From Siphonobacter sp048595215 (GTDB lineage Bacteria; Bacteroidota; Bacteroidia; Cytophagales; Spirosomataceae), in NCBI RefSeq assembly GCF_048595215.1, contig NZ_JBMDWJ010000030.1:1-64000 (forward strand): DNA of 64,000 nt. The letters are read 5' to 3'. The notes beneath the pieces were generated by a model that was not told the DNA's origin, did no database searches, and saw only the letters and a program-made list of their open reading frames with translations. Positions 9,354 to 17,167 of this stretch are shown one piece after another (position 1 is the stretch's first letter; each line of letters starts with the position of its first letter). Made by a program: the position numbers and the translations under genes.

Positions 9354-10247
9354 ATGACACGTTATATGAAACCCAGGCTGTTTTTTATTCTTATTCTTCT
9401 GACTTTCGTTTGTACGTCCTGTTTCGAGCACCGGCGGTACTCCAGGCGAGAAATCCGCAAAGATCTGATTGACAAAGGCATCCCGGTTAAAATTGTTTAT
9501 TACGATACATTAGGCCGTACGATCCGATACTTGAAAATTGGTTCCGACACCTTGCCTAGAAAAATGGTACTGCTGCACGGATCGCCGAGTTCGCTGGAAG
9601 GTTTACGCTTTTACCTGAATGATCCGGATTTACAAAAACAGGCTCAGCTCATTGCTCCCGACCGGCCGGGTTACGGTGAGTCGGATTACGGTTGGGGAGA
9701 GAAGTTTATTTCCCGGCAATCGGAAGTACTAACAAAAATGCTCTGGCAAACGCAGGATCATCGCCCGACCCTACTTTTCGGCACTTCCTACGGAGCTACG
9801 GTAGCTTCCCGACTGGCGATGGACAATCCGGATGCCTTTGACCGACTGCTCCTCGTGTGCGGCTCTTACAAACCCGGAGCCGAGAAAATCTACCCCATTT
9901 CGAAGCTTGTACCGATATTTTCCGCCTGGATTCCAGGTTTCATACACGTGGCCGACGATGAAAAACAGAATCACTACCCGCACCTGGTCACGATGGTACC
10001 GCTCTGGAAAAACATTCGTATGCCCGTGACCATGGTACATGGCCTGGAAGATCGACTGCTGTACCCGGTAAATCCACTTTGGGCGGCGAAACAACTCGTG
10101 AATGCTCCAAGCGTTGATGTCATTTACCTCGCCCGTCAGCGACACGGGATTATGTGGACAGCCCGACCCATTATTAAACCGCTGATGATCCAGGAATTAC
10201 GTAAGCTTCCCAAACAGCATGTTTTGACGACCTCGCGACTGGACTGA
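9354..10247 (+). CDS. Alpha/beta-hydrolase lipoprotein
   Basis: Lipid-anchored alpha/beta-fold hydrolase of 297 residues. A hydrophobic leader ends in the lipobox VCTSC. HGSPSSLEG forms the oxyanion region and DRPGYGESDYG is the usual loop after strand 4. The nucleophile elbow is GTSYGA, GLEDRLL supplies the acid and RQRHGIMW the catalytic His. Two in-frame ATGs are possible (9354 and 9366); the second gives a more compact leader. The substrate is unknown. The family includes esterases, lipases and haloperoxidase-like enzymes, and the neighbours give no clue. Confidence 0.87.
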   Translation: MTRYMKPRLFFILILLTFVCTSCFEHRRYSRREIRKDLIDKGIPVKIVYYDTLGRTIRYLKIGSDTLPRKMVLLHGSPSSLEGLRFYLNDPDLQKQAQLIAPDRPGYGESDYGWGEKFISRQSEVLTKMLWQTQDHRPTLLFGTSYGATVASRLAMDNPDAFDRLLLVCGSYKPGAEKIYPISKLVPIFSAWIPGFIHVADDEKQNHYPHLVTMVPLWKNIRMPVTMVHGLEDRLLYPVNPLWAAKQLVNAPSVDVIYLARQRHGIMWTARPIIKPLMIQELRKLPKQHVLTTSRLD

Positions 10248-10314
10248 TTGTTCTCCACGGATTTTTGTGAAATAAATAATACGTGATTTCCTTTCCGGCT
10301 TTAGCTTTGCACGC

Positions 10315-10716
10315 ATGAATGCAACTCTGCGGACTTTCGGCGTGTATGTGCTGACATCGCTTCTGATGTTACGCACGCTCGTAGTCCCGGTCATTCTGGT
10401 TGACTTCGAGCTTCGGCACGATTACATTGCCCAGTACCTCTGCGAAAATCGTTTGCGTCCCGAATTACACTGCGACGGAAAATGTTACCTGGCGAAAAAA
10501 CTTAAAGCCGCTCAGGAACACGATGAACGCGAGGCCAGCCAGCGTCTGGTAACGCAGTTGCTGGAACTGCCGCATGAACATCTGCTGATGACCTTTACGT
10601 TTGGCCTTCCTTCATGGGCCGAACGTGAGCTAGAGCCCACGCCTTTCCGGGCTCCAGTCTACGTGCATGATTCATTGAGTGATTGTTTTCGCCCGCCCCA
10701 GGCGATCTTTTCCTAG
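10315..10716 (+). CDS. Small membrane-anchored Cys-motif protein, first gene of the MbnH/MbnP cassette
   Basis: A 133-residue protein with one N-terminal membrane segment or uncleaved signal (about 8-30) followed by a conserved-looking motif: YLCENR (Cys43), LHCDGKCYL (His52, Cys53, Cys57) and an amphipathic KKLKAAQEHDERE helix. The spacing C-x9-C-x3-C next to histidines suggests metal or thiol chemistry, which is inference. Similar short proteins with an LCxNR...CxGKC pattern are, from my knowledge of the phylum, common in Bacteroidota, but I know no function. It starts 86 bases before the first diheme peroxidase on the same strand, so co-transcription is likely. A TAGCTTTG box at 10302-10309 lies only a few bases before the ATG. 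Confidence 0.75.
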   Translation: MNATLRTFGVYVLTSLLMLRTLVVPVILVDFELRHDYIAQYLCENRLRPELHCDGKCYLAKKLKAAQEHDEREASQRLVTQLLELPHEHLLMTFTFGLPSWAERELEPTPFRAPVYVHDSLSDCFRPPQAIFS

Positions 10717-10801
10717 TTTTTAGGTACTAACAGACACTTTTACACCTTTCTCGACGTATAAATGAATTGTACGGCTGTGTGCCGCCGGCAAGGCTTTGCT
10801 T

Positions 10802-11893
10802 ATGAGAAAAGTATACCCATTCCTGATTTTTCTGATCAGTCTGGCGTGCTCGAAGGACCCCGCTCCCTCGGCACCCGTGCCCTTGTTCAGTATACCTAAG
10901 AACTTTCCACAACCCGATTACCCCGTCGCCCAAAAGCCGGTGACCGAAGCGGGTTTTGCCCTGGGTAAACAGTTGTTTTACGACGGAATCCTCTCGCGGG
11001 ACAGTACCATTGCCTGCGGCGAATGCCACCGTCAATACTACGCCTTTACCCACCACATGCACGACTTGAGTCACGGTATCGAAAACCGGACGGGCCTTCG
11101 CAACTCGCTGGCTCTTCAGAATCTGGCCTGGCAAAAACATTACATGTGGGACGGTGCCGTAGAAAATCTTGATCTACAAGCCATTGTACCAATCACTCAT
11201 CCCGATGAGATGGACGATACCATGGAAAACGTAGTAAAGAAACTCCAGCGGACGAAGGGCTACCCGCCCCTGTTCAAAGCCGCGTACGGTACGGAAGACA
11301 TTACGGCAGACCGGACGCTTCATGCCCTTACTCAGTTTATGCTGACGCTGGTTTCAGCCAATTCACGGTATGACAAATACGTCCGCAAGGAAGGCGAGAC
11401 CCTGTCGGCGGATGAGCTGGAAGGCATGAAACTCTTCGAATCGAAAGGCTGTAAAAGCTGTCACGCCGGGGAGTTGTTCACGGACGGTAGCTTCCGCAAT
11501 AACGGCCTACCGAAGTTTGAGCGTACCAAAGTGGTATACGTTAATGGTAAACCTATGCTACAAGTGGTAATAGACGAAGGACGATATAACGTGACCAAAC
11601 AGGAATCGGACCGCTTCAAGTTCAAGGTACCCAGCCTGCGGAACATCGCCGAAAGTCTGCCCTATACACACGACGGCCGCTTTACCAAGTTACAGGAAAT
11701 GCTCGATCATTACGCTTCAGGCGTACAGGATACGCCCAACCTCGATCCGCTGCTGAAGCAAAACGGACGCTTAGGCATATCCATGACCGCCGACGAAAAA
11801 CGCAAGATCATCGCTTTTCTGAATACGCTGACGGATACTGAATTTTTAAAAGACCAACGCTTTGCCGAACCAGCGGGATTCCCCGTTCGGTAG
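10802..11893 (+). CDS. Diheme cytochrome c peroxidase / MbnH-MauG-like lipoprotein, copy 1
   Basis: Periplasmic, lipid-anchored diheme enzyme of 363 residues. The lipobox SLAC lies at the end of a hydrophobic leader. Two c-type heme sites are visible, CGECH at 72-76 and CKSCH at 217-221, with the spacing of the CCP/MauG/MbnH superfamily. I chose ATG 10802; a TTG two codons upstream is less likely. Members either reduce hydrogen peroxide or modify tryptophan or other residues of a partner protein. The adjacent MbnP-like gene favours the MbnH role, in which the diheme enzyme oxidises a Trp of MbnP to kynurenine, but this is inference. A 36% longer linker between heme 2 and the C-terminus than in copy 2 includes an extra KVVYVNGKPMLQVV strand. 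Confidence 0.9.
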   Translation: MRKVYPFLIFLISLACSKDPAPSAPVPLFSIPKNFPQPDYPVAQKPVTEAGFALGKQLFYDGILSRDSTIACGECHRQYYAFTHHMHDLSHGIENRTGLRNSLALQNLAWQKHYMWDGAVENLDLQAIVPITHPDEMDDTMENVVKKLQRTKGYPPLFKAAYGTEDITADRTLHALTQFMLTLVSANSRYDKYVRKEGETLSADELEGMKLFESKGCKSCHAGELFTDGSFRNNGLPKFERTKVVYVNGKPMLQVVIDEGRYNVTKQESDRFKFKVPSLRNIAESLPYTHDGRFTKLQEMLDHYASGVQDTPNLDPLLKQNGRLGISMTADEKRKIIAFLNTLTDTEFLKDQRFAEPAGFPVR

Positions 11894-11916
11894 GCAAATT
11901 CAAGATACTTTTTTCA

Positions 11917-12714
11917 ATGAAAATCAATCCCTTTTTCCTACTTCTATTTGCTCTTTGTACCACCGTTTTCACGTCCTGTAAAAACGAAGAACCCGAACCA
12001 GATGGTTCTAGCTTGACGCTTGAGTTTGATAACCGGGTAGGTGCTCAAAAGCTGGTACTGGGTACTACGCCGTATAAAAACGACTTCGGCGAGGAGTTTT
12101 CAGTAACTACGCTGAATTACTTCATCAGCAATGTTTCGCTGAAAAAAACGGATGGTACCGTTACAAAATTTCCGGATCAGTACTTCTTGATTCGCCAGGC
12201 CGATTCGGAGACTTGGGAGCCTAAACTGAAAAACGTTCCAGAAGGCGATTACAGCGAGGTCAGCTTTATGGTGGGTGTCGATAGCCTGAAGAGTGCTTCC
12301 CCCGCAGGCGAACGTACGGGTGTACTGGACCCTTCCAATTATAAAGAAGATAACATGTACTGGGGATGGAATTCCGGTTATATCTTCCTCAAGTTTGAAG
12401 GAACCTCCCCGGTCGTACCGGCCAATGGAGCGGGAGTTCGACCCTTTCAGTACCACGTAGGCGGTTTTGGCGGTTACTCAGCGAAGGCCCCCAATAACAT
12501 CCGCACCGTAACCTTGCCCCTGAACGGAACGGCTACGGTACGTAAGGCCATCAGCCCGACGATTCATTTTGTAGTCAATCTTCAGAAGTTTTTCAACAGT
12601 ACGACGGCCCTGAAACTTCAGGATACCAAATCAGTACATGATCCTTCCGTAGCGGCTCCGCTGGCCAACAACTACGTGAATATGTTTACGGTTGACCACA
12701 TTCACAATGACTAG
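11917..12714 (+). CDS. MbnP-like copper-binding lipoprotein
   Basis: A 265-residue lipoprotein with lipobox VFTSC. After a short acidic spacer the fold begins with LTLEFDNRVGAQKLVLG, then FSVTTLNYFISNVSL, FLIRQADSETW and a WGWNSGYIFLKFEGT region. This arrangement matches MbnP-family proteins (the methanobactin-operon partner of MbnH, also found without methanobactin). The tail carries FTVDHIHND, with two histidines that could bind metal. It starts 23 bases after peroxidase copy 1, and its stop overlaps the start of copy 2 by 8 bases, so the three genes are surely co-expressed. In known systems MbnP binds copper through a site that includes kynurenine made by MbnH. Here that chemistry is inferred from family and context. 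Confidence 0.83.
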   Translation: MKINPFFLLLFALCTTVFTSCKNEEPEPDGSSLTLEFDNRVGAQKLVLGTTPYKNDFGEEFSVTTLNYFISNVSLKKTDGTVTKFPDQYFLIRQADSETWEPKLKNVPEGDYSEVSFMVGVDSLKSASPAGERTGVLDPSNYKEDNMYWGWNSGYIFLKFEGTSPVVPANGAGVRPFQYHVGGFGGYSAKAPNNIRTVTLPLNGTATVRKAISPTIHFVVNLQKFFNSTTALKLQDTKSVHDPSVAAPLANNYVNMFTVDHIHND

Positions 12715-13741
12715 GCTCTGGGCCGGTGTATGGGTAGTACTGCTGTTCTGGTTCTGGTCCTGTTCGTCACCCGAACGGACCGGGCCGGAAGTCTCGTTTA
12801 CCGTACCCACCAACTTTCCGAAGCCATTGTATGCGTTCGAACGGAACCCGCTTACGACTTCAGGTGTGGAACTGGGAAAAGCTCTCTTCAATGAAACCTT
12901 GCTTTCGAAAGACAATACCATTTCCTGTGCCGAATGTCATTCGCAACCGTACGGATTTACGCACCACGGGCACGACGTCAGTCATGGTATCCACAACCTG
13001 AAAGGAACCCGGAATTCCCTGCCGCTACAGAATCTGGCCTGGGAATCGGAGTTTTTCTGGGATGGTGGTGTACCGGATCTGGATCTGGTACCCATCGCTC
13101 CAATCATCAGCAAGGTAGAAATGGGTGAAACTATGGCGAATGTACTGGATAAGCTACGGGCCACGAAAAAGTATCCGCTATTGTTCAAAAAGGCGTACGG
13201 TACAGAAGAAATCACCACGACTCGATTTCTACAAGCTTTATCCCAGTTCATGTTAACGATGGTTTCGGCCAATTCTCGTTACGATCATTTTGTGCGTAAA
13301 GAAGGCGTTACACTGACGAACGACGAGCAGGCTGGTCTGCACCTTTTTCAACAGAAATGCTCCTCCTGCCACACGGGCGAACTGTTTACGGATCGCAGCT
13401 ATCGCAACAACGGACTTTTTCTCACTAGCGATGCCGATGAAGGTCGGTTCCGGATCACGAATCAGGAGAAAGATCGCTATACCTTCCGCGTACCCAGCTT
13501 ACGGAATGTAGCGGTTACGGGTCCGTATATGCACGATGGTCGGTTCTATACCCTGGAAGCGGTACTGGATCATTACGCCGAAAACGTACACGATACGCCC
13601 AACCTGGACCCGATTCTGAAAGCCAGCAACGGCAAGCGAGGAATCGCTCTCACGCAGCAGGAACGGCAGCAAATTGTTGCTTTCCTGAAAACACTGACCG
13701 ACGAAGAATTTCTTACGAACAAGCAACTGGCGGTTCCCTGA
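12707..13741 (+). CDS. Diheme cytochrome c peroxidase / MbnH-MauG-like lipoprotein, copy 2
   Basis: Second diheme enzyme of the cassette, 344 residues, clearly paralogous to copy 1 across its length (shared LALQNLAW-type and SQFMLTMVSANSRYD regions). The leader WVVLLFWFWSC ends in a lipobox-like Cys. The heme motifs are CAECH at 74-78 and CSSCH at 218-222. ATG 12707 overlaps the MbnP stop by 8 bases, implying translational coupling; a TTG at 12692 in the same frame is less likely. The extra segment after heme 2 in copy 1 is absent here. Which of the two copies pairs with MbnP cannot be told from sequence. Confidence 0.9.
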   Translation: MTRLWAGVWVVLLFWFWSCSSPERTGPEVSFTVPTNFPKPLYAFERNPLTTSGVELGKALFNETLLSKDNTISCAECHSQPYGFTHHGHDVSHGIHNLKGTRNSLPLQNLAWESEFFWDGGVPDLDLVPIAPIISKVEMGETMANVLDKLRATKKYPLLFKKAYGTEEITTTRFLQALSQFMLTMVSANSRYDHFVRKEGVTLTNDEQAGLHLFQQKCSSCHTGELFTDRSYRNNGLFLTSDADEGRFRITNQEKDRYTFRVPSLRNVAVTGPYMHDGRFYTLEAVLDHYAENVHDTPNLDPILKASNGKRGIALTQQERQQIVAFLKTLTDEEFLTNKQLAVP

Positions 13742-13768
13742 CCCGTCGGTTTTTCGCTTTCACTTTTC

Positions 13769-14668
13769 ATGAAAAAAATCCTACTGCTTCTATTATGGAG
13801 CTTGTCGCTGCCCGCGTGGGCCTGCGATATCTGTGGCTGTGGCGTGGGCAATGCCTATTACGGTATCATGCCGCAGTCGTACCGCAATTTTGTGGGCGTT
13901 CGGTATCGGTACCGTACCTACAACTCGCACCTGAATTCCCAACTCCTGCGTACCAAGGAAACCTTTCACACCACGGAGCTTTGGGGACGTTTTTATCCGA
14001 CCCAGCGAATTCAGATGCTGGCCTTTGTACCCTACAACTTCAATTACCAGTCCGACGCCGCAACTTCCTCACGATTGAATGGACTGGGTGATATTACGGT
14101 ACTAGCTAATTACAACGTTTTCAATACGAACATGGACACGACGGACCGGGCCGTGAATCATACCCTGCTCTTGGGTGGTGGTGTGAAGCTGGCCACGGGT
14201 CGCTCGAATTTCGTAAACGATGGATCGCTGGGAGCCAATGCTAATTTCCAGCTCGGAACGGGCAGTACGGATTTCCTGCTGAATGCGATTTATACGCTTC
14301 GGTACCGTTCTTGGGGCTGGAACTCGGACGTTAGCTACCGTATGACGACGTCCAACGCTCAAAACTATCGATTCGGAAATCGGCTTAGCGGCTCTACGTC
14401 GGTCTTTTACGTAACCAGTGCCGGAAAGAAGCTGACGCTGATGCCAAACGCGGGTATAACGGCTGAGTATTCTAGTCGCGACCTGAAAGAGGGCGTGCGT
14501 AATTCCCAGACGGGCGGCTACGCAACGCTTGCTACGGCAGGTGTGGAAGCTTATTTCGGTCGCTTCGTAGCGGGTGCCAATATTCAGCAACCGCTGGCTC
14601 AAGAGCTTTCCGGGGGAGATAGTCGGGCGAAACAGCGGCTACAACTGCATGTTACGGTGCTGCTGTAG
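13769..14668 (+). CDS. Outer-membrane beta-barrel protein with N-terminal CDICGCG motif
   Basis: A 299-residue exported protein, probably an outer-membrane barrel or channel. A signal peptide ends at PAWA, and the mature N-terminus is CDICGCGVGNAYYG, three cysteines within six residues that could bind metal in the periplasm. The remainder is rich in alternating beta strands (FVGVRYRYRTYNS, WGRFYPTQRIQMLAFVPYNF, LGDITVLANYNVF, LLLGGGVKLATGRS) and ends with the short barrel strand LQLHVTVLL. It starts 28 bases after peroxidase copy 2 and is followed by a strong terminator, so it closes the cassette. From my knowledge, similar CxxCxCG outer-membrane proteins occur near MbnP genes in Bacteroidota. 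Copper transport is a hypothesis. Confidence 0.8.
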   Translation: MKKILLLLLWSLSLPAWACDICGCGVGNAYYGIMPQSYRNFVGVRYRYRTYNSHLNSQLLRTKETFHTTELWGRFYPTQRIQMLAFVPYNFNYQSDAATSSRLNGLGDITVLANYNVFNTNMDTTDRAVNHTLLLGGGVKLATGRSNFVNDGSLGANANFQLGTGSTDFLLNAIYTLRYRSWGWNSDVSYRMTTSNAQNYRFGNRLSGSTSVFYVTSAGKKLTLMPNAGITAEYSSRDLKEGVRNSQTGGYATLATAGVEAYFGRFVAGANIQQPLAQELSGGDSRAKQRLQLHVTVLL

Positions 14669-14674
14669 CCTATT

Positions 14675-14723
14675 AAAAAGTGAACCCTGAGCGAAGAATT
14701 TCTTTGCTCAGGGTTCACTTTTT
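14675..14723. terminator. Bidirectional intrinsic terminator closing the MbnH/MbnP cassette
   Basis: A long stem AAGTGAACCCTGAGC / GCTCAGGGTTCACTT with A- and T-tracts, between converging genes. Confidence 0.92.
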
Positions 14724-14744
14724 CCAGACGGAACACTCTATGAC

Positions 14745-15197
14745 TTAAAATACTTCTGAGATTGTATAATGCTGATCAGCAAATTCGAAGCGATCGCCGG
14801 CTTTCTTTCCTTCCAGTACCGTATAGATCGGTGCTGAAGTAGAAATACCGATGTATTCCACGCCATCGACTTCACAGTTTCGGCTGATGCTTACATAAAA
14901 GTTACGCTGATCGGTTAATACTACGGAGCCTACCTGTACAGCATCGTGCTGCATTTCCGTACCCATCTGATCCAGGGTGGCGAGGTCACGACGAATGACT
15001 TCCGCCCGGCCTTCCAGATCGCGACGATCATTCATCAGCATTTCGTTATTGGATTCGTAGGATTCGCTCTGTGCTTCTTCCTGATCTTCAATCACGCTGG
15101 AACGAATCGTTTCCATCTGGTTGACGAGGTCGTCGAGGGTTTCCTGAGTAACGGCCATCATAGCCGCGTGTATGGCTTCTTTACGTGAATTACTCAT
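14745..15197 (-). CDS. GreA/GreB C-terminal domain-like small protein
   Basis: A 150-residue protein with an N-terminal helical region rich in Gln and Glu, followed by a C-terminal domain (VQVGSVVLTDQRNFYVSIS to AGDRFEFADQHYTISEVF) resembling the FKBP-like C-terminal domain of the transcript cleavage factors GreA/GreB. The SAPIYTVLEGKKAGD stretch is equivalent to the SPLGxALLGKxxGD loop of GreA. The coiled-coil region is shorter and not canonical, so it may act as a GreA-like RNA polymerase-binding protein without full cleavage activity. Databases often mislabel such Bacteroidota proteins as acyl-carrier synthases. It is monocistronic between a shared terminator and a 320-base spacer. Confidence 0.7.
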   Translation of the reverse strand: MSNSRKEAIHAAMMAVTQETLDDLVNQMETIRSSVIEDQEEAQSESYESNNEMLMNDRRDLEGRAEVIRRDLATLDQMGTEMQHDAVQVGSVVLTDQRNFYVSISRNCEVDGVEYIGISTSAPIYTVLEGKKAGDRFEFADQHYTISEVF

Positions 15198-15520
15198 AAT
15201 ACTTAAATGCTAGGTTGATTGAGGATTTAAAATAAAAAACTCGGGCCACTAGGCTACGGGTTTGGCTGGGTTTGATAGCTGTTCAGGTTTCAAGTCTGAG
15301 CAGTTATGAGCTTTGAAGTTAAAACAAGTACACAAGGCGATCAAGCCCTTTTTACTTTAAAATCAACCTATCAAACATTGAAAAGCCGTCAACCCTTCCT
15401 ACATAGCTTTAGCTTTTGGTTACTCTATTTTTCGTAATGCATAAAAGCCGGGCTATTTCCTGAAAGGAAACGACCCGGCTAAATTTATATACTGCAAATG
15501 GGAAGAAATCGAATGCTTAC
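15198..15520. other. Intergenic region with terminator-like hairpin
   Basis: 323 bases with no gene. The hairpin AGCCGGG / CCCGGCT at 15446-15480, followed on the minus strand by a short T-tract, probably ends the yceI transcript. The remainder is AT-rich and should hold the promoter of the GreA-like gene. Confidence 0.6.
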
Positions 15521-16054
15521 TTAGGCTTGTTTCACGAACTGAACGTTTGCAATTAAACGTACTTCGTCACTTACTACGGCTCCACCGGCTTCCGTTACTG
15601 CACTCCAGGTCAGACCGTAATCTTTCCGGTTGATTTTACCTTTTACCTCAAAACCAGCTTTCGTTTGTCCGTACGGATCCACTACCGTTCCACCGTATTC
15701 TACAGCAAACGCTACAGGTTTGGTTACGCCACGAATGGTCAGATCACCATTCAATACAAATTCTTCATCACCTTTTTTGCTGATGCCCGTAGAGACGAAG
15801 CTCAATTTGGGGTGTTGCTCGGCGGCAAAGAAATCTTCGCTTTTCAGGTGACCATCCCGAGCTTCGTTATTGGTAGAGATGGAATCAATTTCGGCTTCGA
15901 AATGCACTTGAGCGTCTGAGAAATCATCGCTGGCCGTAGCTTCACCGCTGAACTGGCTGAACTGACCCGTTACGGTCGTAATTACTAAGTGCTTTACTTT
16001 AAACTGTACTTCCGAGTGAGTAGGGTCAATTACCCATTTTGCTGGAGTTGCCAT
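15521..16054 (-). CDS. YceI-family lipid/isoprenoid-binding protein
   Basis: A 177-residue lipocalin-like protein of the YceI family, whose members bind polyisoprenoids or other amphiphiles. The characteristic start WVIDPTHSEVQFKVKHL is present, as are DGHLKSEDFFAAEQHPKLSF and DLTIRGVTKPV. No signal peptide is visible, so this copy is probably cytoplasmic, unlike the exported E. coli YceI. It lies 138 bases downstream of an AraC regulator on the same strand. A TACATTTG box and a 12-base palindrome lie just upstream, so it may have its own regulated promoter. Confidence 0.92.
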   Translation of the reverse strand: MATPAKWVIDPTHSEVQFKVKHLVITTVTGQFSQFSGEATASDDFSDAQVHFEAEIDSISTNNEARDGHLKSEDFFAAEQHPKLSFVSTGISKKGDEEFVLNGDLTIRGVTKPVAFAVEYGGTVVDPYGQTKAGFEVKGKINRKDYGLTWSAVTEAGGAVVSDEVRLIANVQFVKQA

Positions 16055-16076
16055 GTGTTTGTTGTTTTTGTTGATA

Positions 16077-16095
16077 CAAATGTATGTATATACAT
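16077..16095 (-). promoter_or_regulatory. Probable yceI promoter -7 box with adjacent palindrome
   Basis: On the minus strand TACATTTG (16077-16084) matches the Bacteroidota -7 consensus, and directly upstream lies the perfect palindrome ATGTATATACAT (16084-16095), a plausible operator. The upstream -33 match is not at ideal spacing. Confidence 0.4.
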
Positions 16096-16192
16096 ATAAT
16101 TTATACTTGTCAAAATCGCGGAATATCTTGTCAGAATTACTGATCTTTCAAAAAGTCCACGCCTACAGTTCTTTATCCTAGTGTACGTACGG

Positions 16193-17065
16193 CTATTTTT
16201 CGACGTATTTATGACGGATGGCTTTGCGATAATCGGTAAACGTTTGACCCGTATTGGCTTTGAAGTACTTCGAGAAGTGAGCTTCATCTTCAAAACCCAG
16301 CTCGTAAGCAATTTCTTTAGCGGACGTAGTTCCGTAAAAGGCCCGGCGTTTCGCTTCGAGTACCACCCGCTGCTTGATGTGCTCGGAAGCGGGCTGTCCG
16401 GTTACTTTTTTCACCGTATCATTCAAATGGCTGGGCGTGATATTAAGCTGGTCAGCATACTCCGATACGCGGGTTTTCCGGGTAAAATCCCGATCCACCA
16501 GATCTTGGAATTGACGGGCGATACACACGGATTTCGACGTTTCGGAGACCGTTACCAGTTGGTCGGCAAAGGTTCGCGACGCCTGAATCAGAAATAGTTG
16601 TAGCCAGGCCCGAATCATATCCTCCCGTAACGCCCGCTTTTGCTGGTACTCGCCCTGGAGCGTTTGCAAATACGGTTCTAGTAAATCCAGTTGCTCGGGT
16701 GGGATGAAATACGGCTTGAAATCAAGTACGTTTTGAAATAATCCCGTATTAATAAGCAACTCCCGATTGGCTTCGGATACACAGAAAAAATCCGGCTCAA
16801 AACTCAGTACCCAGCCTTCGTGCGGTCCGTCCATTTGTAGGTGATGCACCTGCCCCGGCGAAAGAAACCACCAGCTACCCGGCTGAACGTCATAGTGTTG
16901 GAAATCCACGTTGTGACTGCCTCGACCACTGGTTACGCCAATAATCACGTAGTAATCGTGGCGATGCGGCGTCAGCGTATGTTCATGGCGTTGTTCGTCC
17001 ACCCAAGACATGGGATGAATTTCAAAAGGAGTCGTATCTGTTGTATGAAGGTGAAGCGTTTCCAT
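16193..17065 (-). CDS. AraC-family transcriptional regulator
   Basis: A 290-residue regulator. The N-terminal cupin domain begins around LTPHRHDYYVIIGVTSG and SWWFLSPGQVHHLQ and is expected to bind a small ligand. The C-terminal double HTH runs from VSEYADQLNITPSHLNDTVKK to KEIAYELGFEDEAHFSKYFK, the typical AraC second helix-turn-helix signature. It lies immediately upstream of yceI on the same strand, so control of yceI is plausible. The ligand is unknown. No second conserved partner is seen. Confidence 0.9.
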   Translation of the reverse strand: METLHLHTTDTTPFEIHPMSWVDEQRHEHTLTPHRHDYYVIIGVTSGRGSHNVDFQHYDVQPGSWWFLSPGQVHHLQMDGPHEGWVLSFEPDFFCVSEANRELLINTGLFQNVLDFKPYFIPPEQLDLLEPYLQTLQGEYQQKRALREDMIRAWLQLFLIQASRTFADQLVTVSETSKSVCIARQFQDLVDRDFTRKTRVSEYADQLNITPSHLNDTVKKVTGQPASEHIKQRVVLEAKRRAFYGTTSAKEIAYELGFEDEAHFSKYFKANTGQTFTDYRKAIRHKYVEK

Positions 17066-17167
17066 GCAAACCAGGCGTTGAGGAAACGAATATTGAAGGA
17101 AGTTTTTATAAACTCAACGGTATACGCTTAAAATGAACGCTTTCTTTCGTTTCTCGAATTGGTTTCC

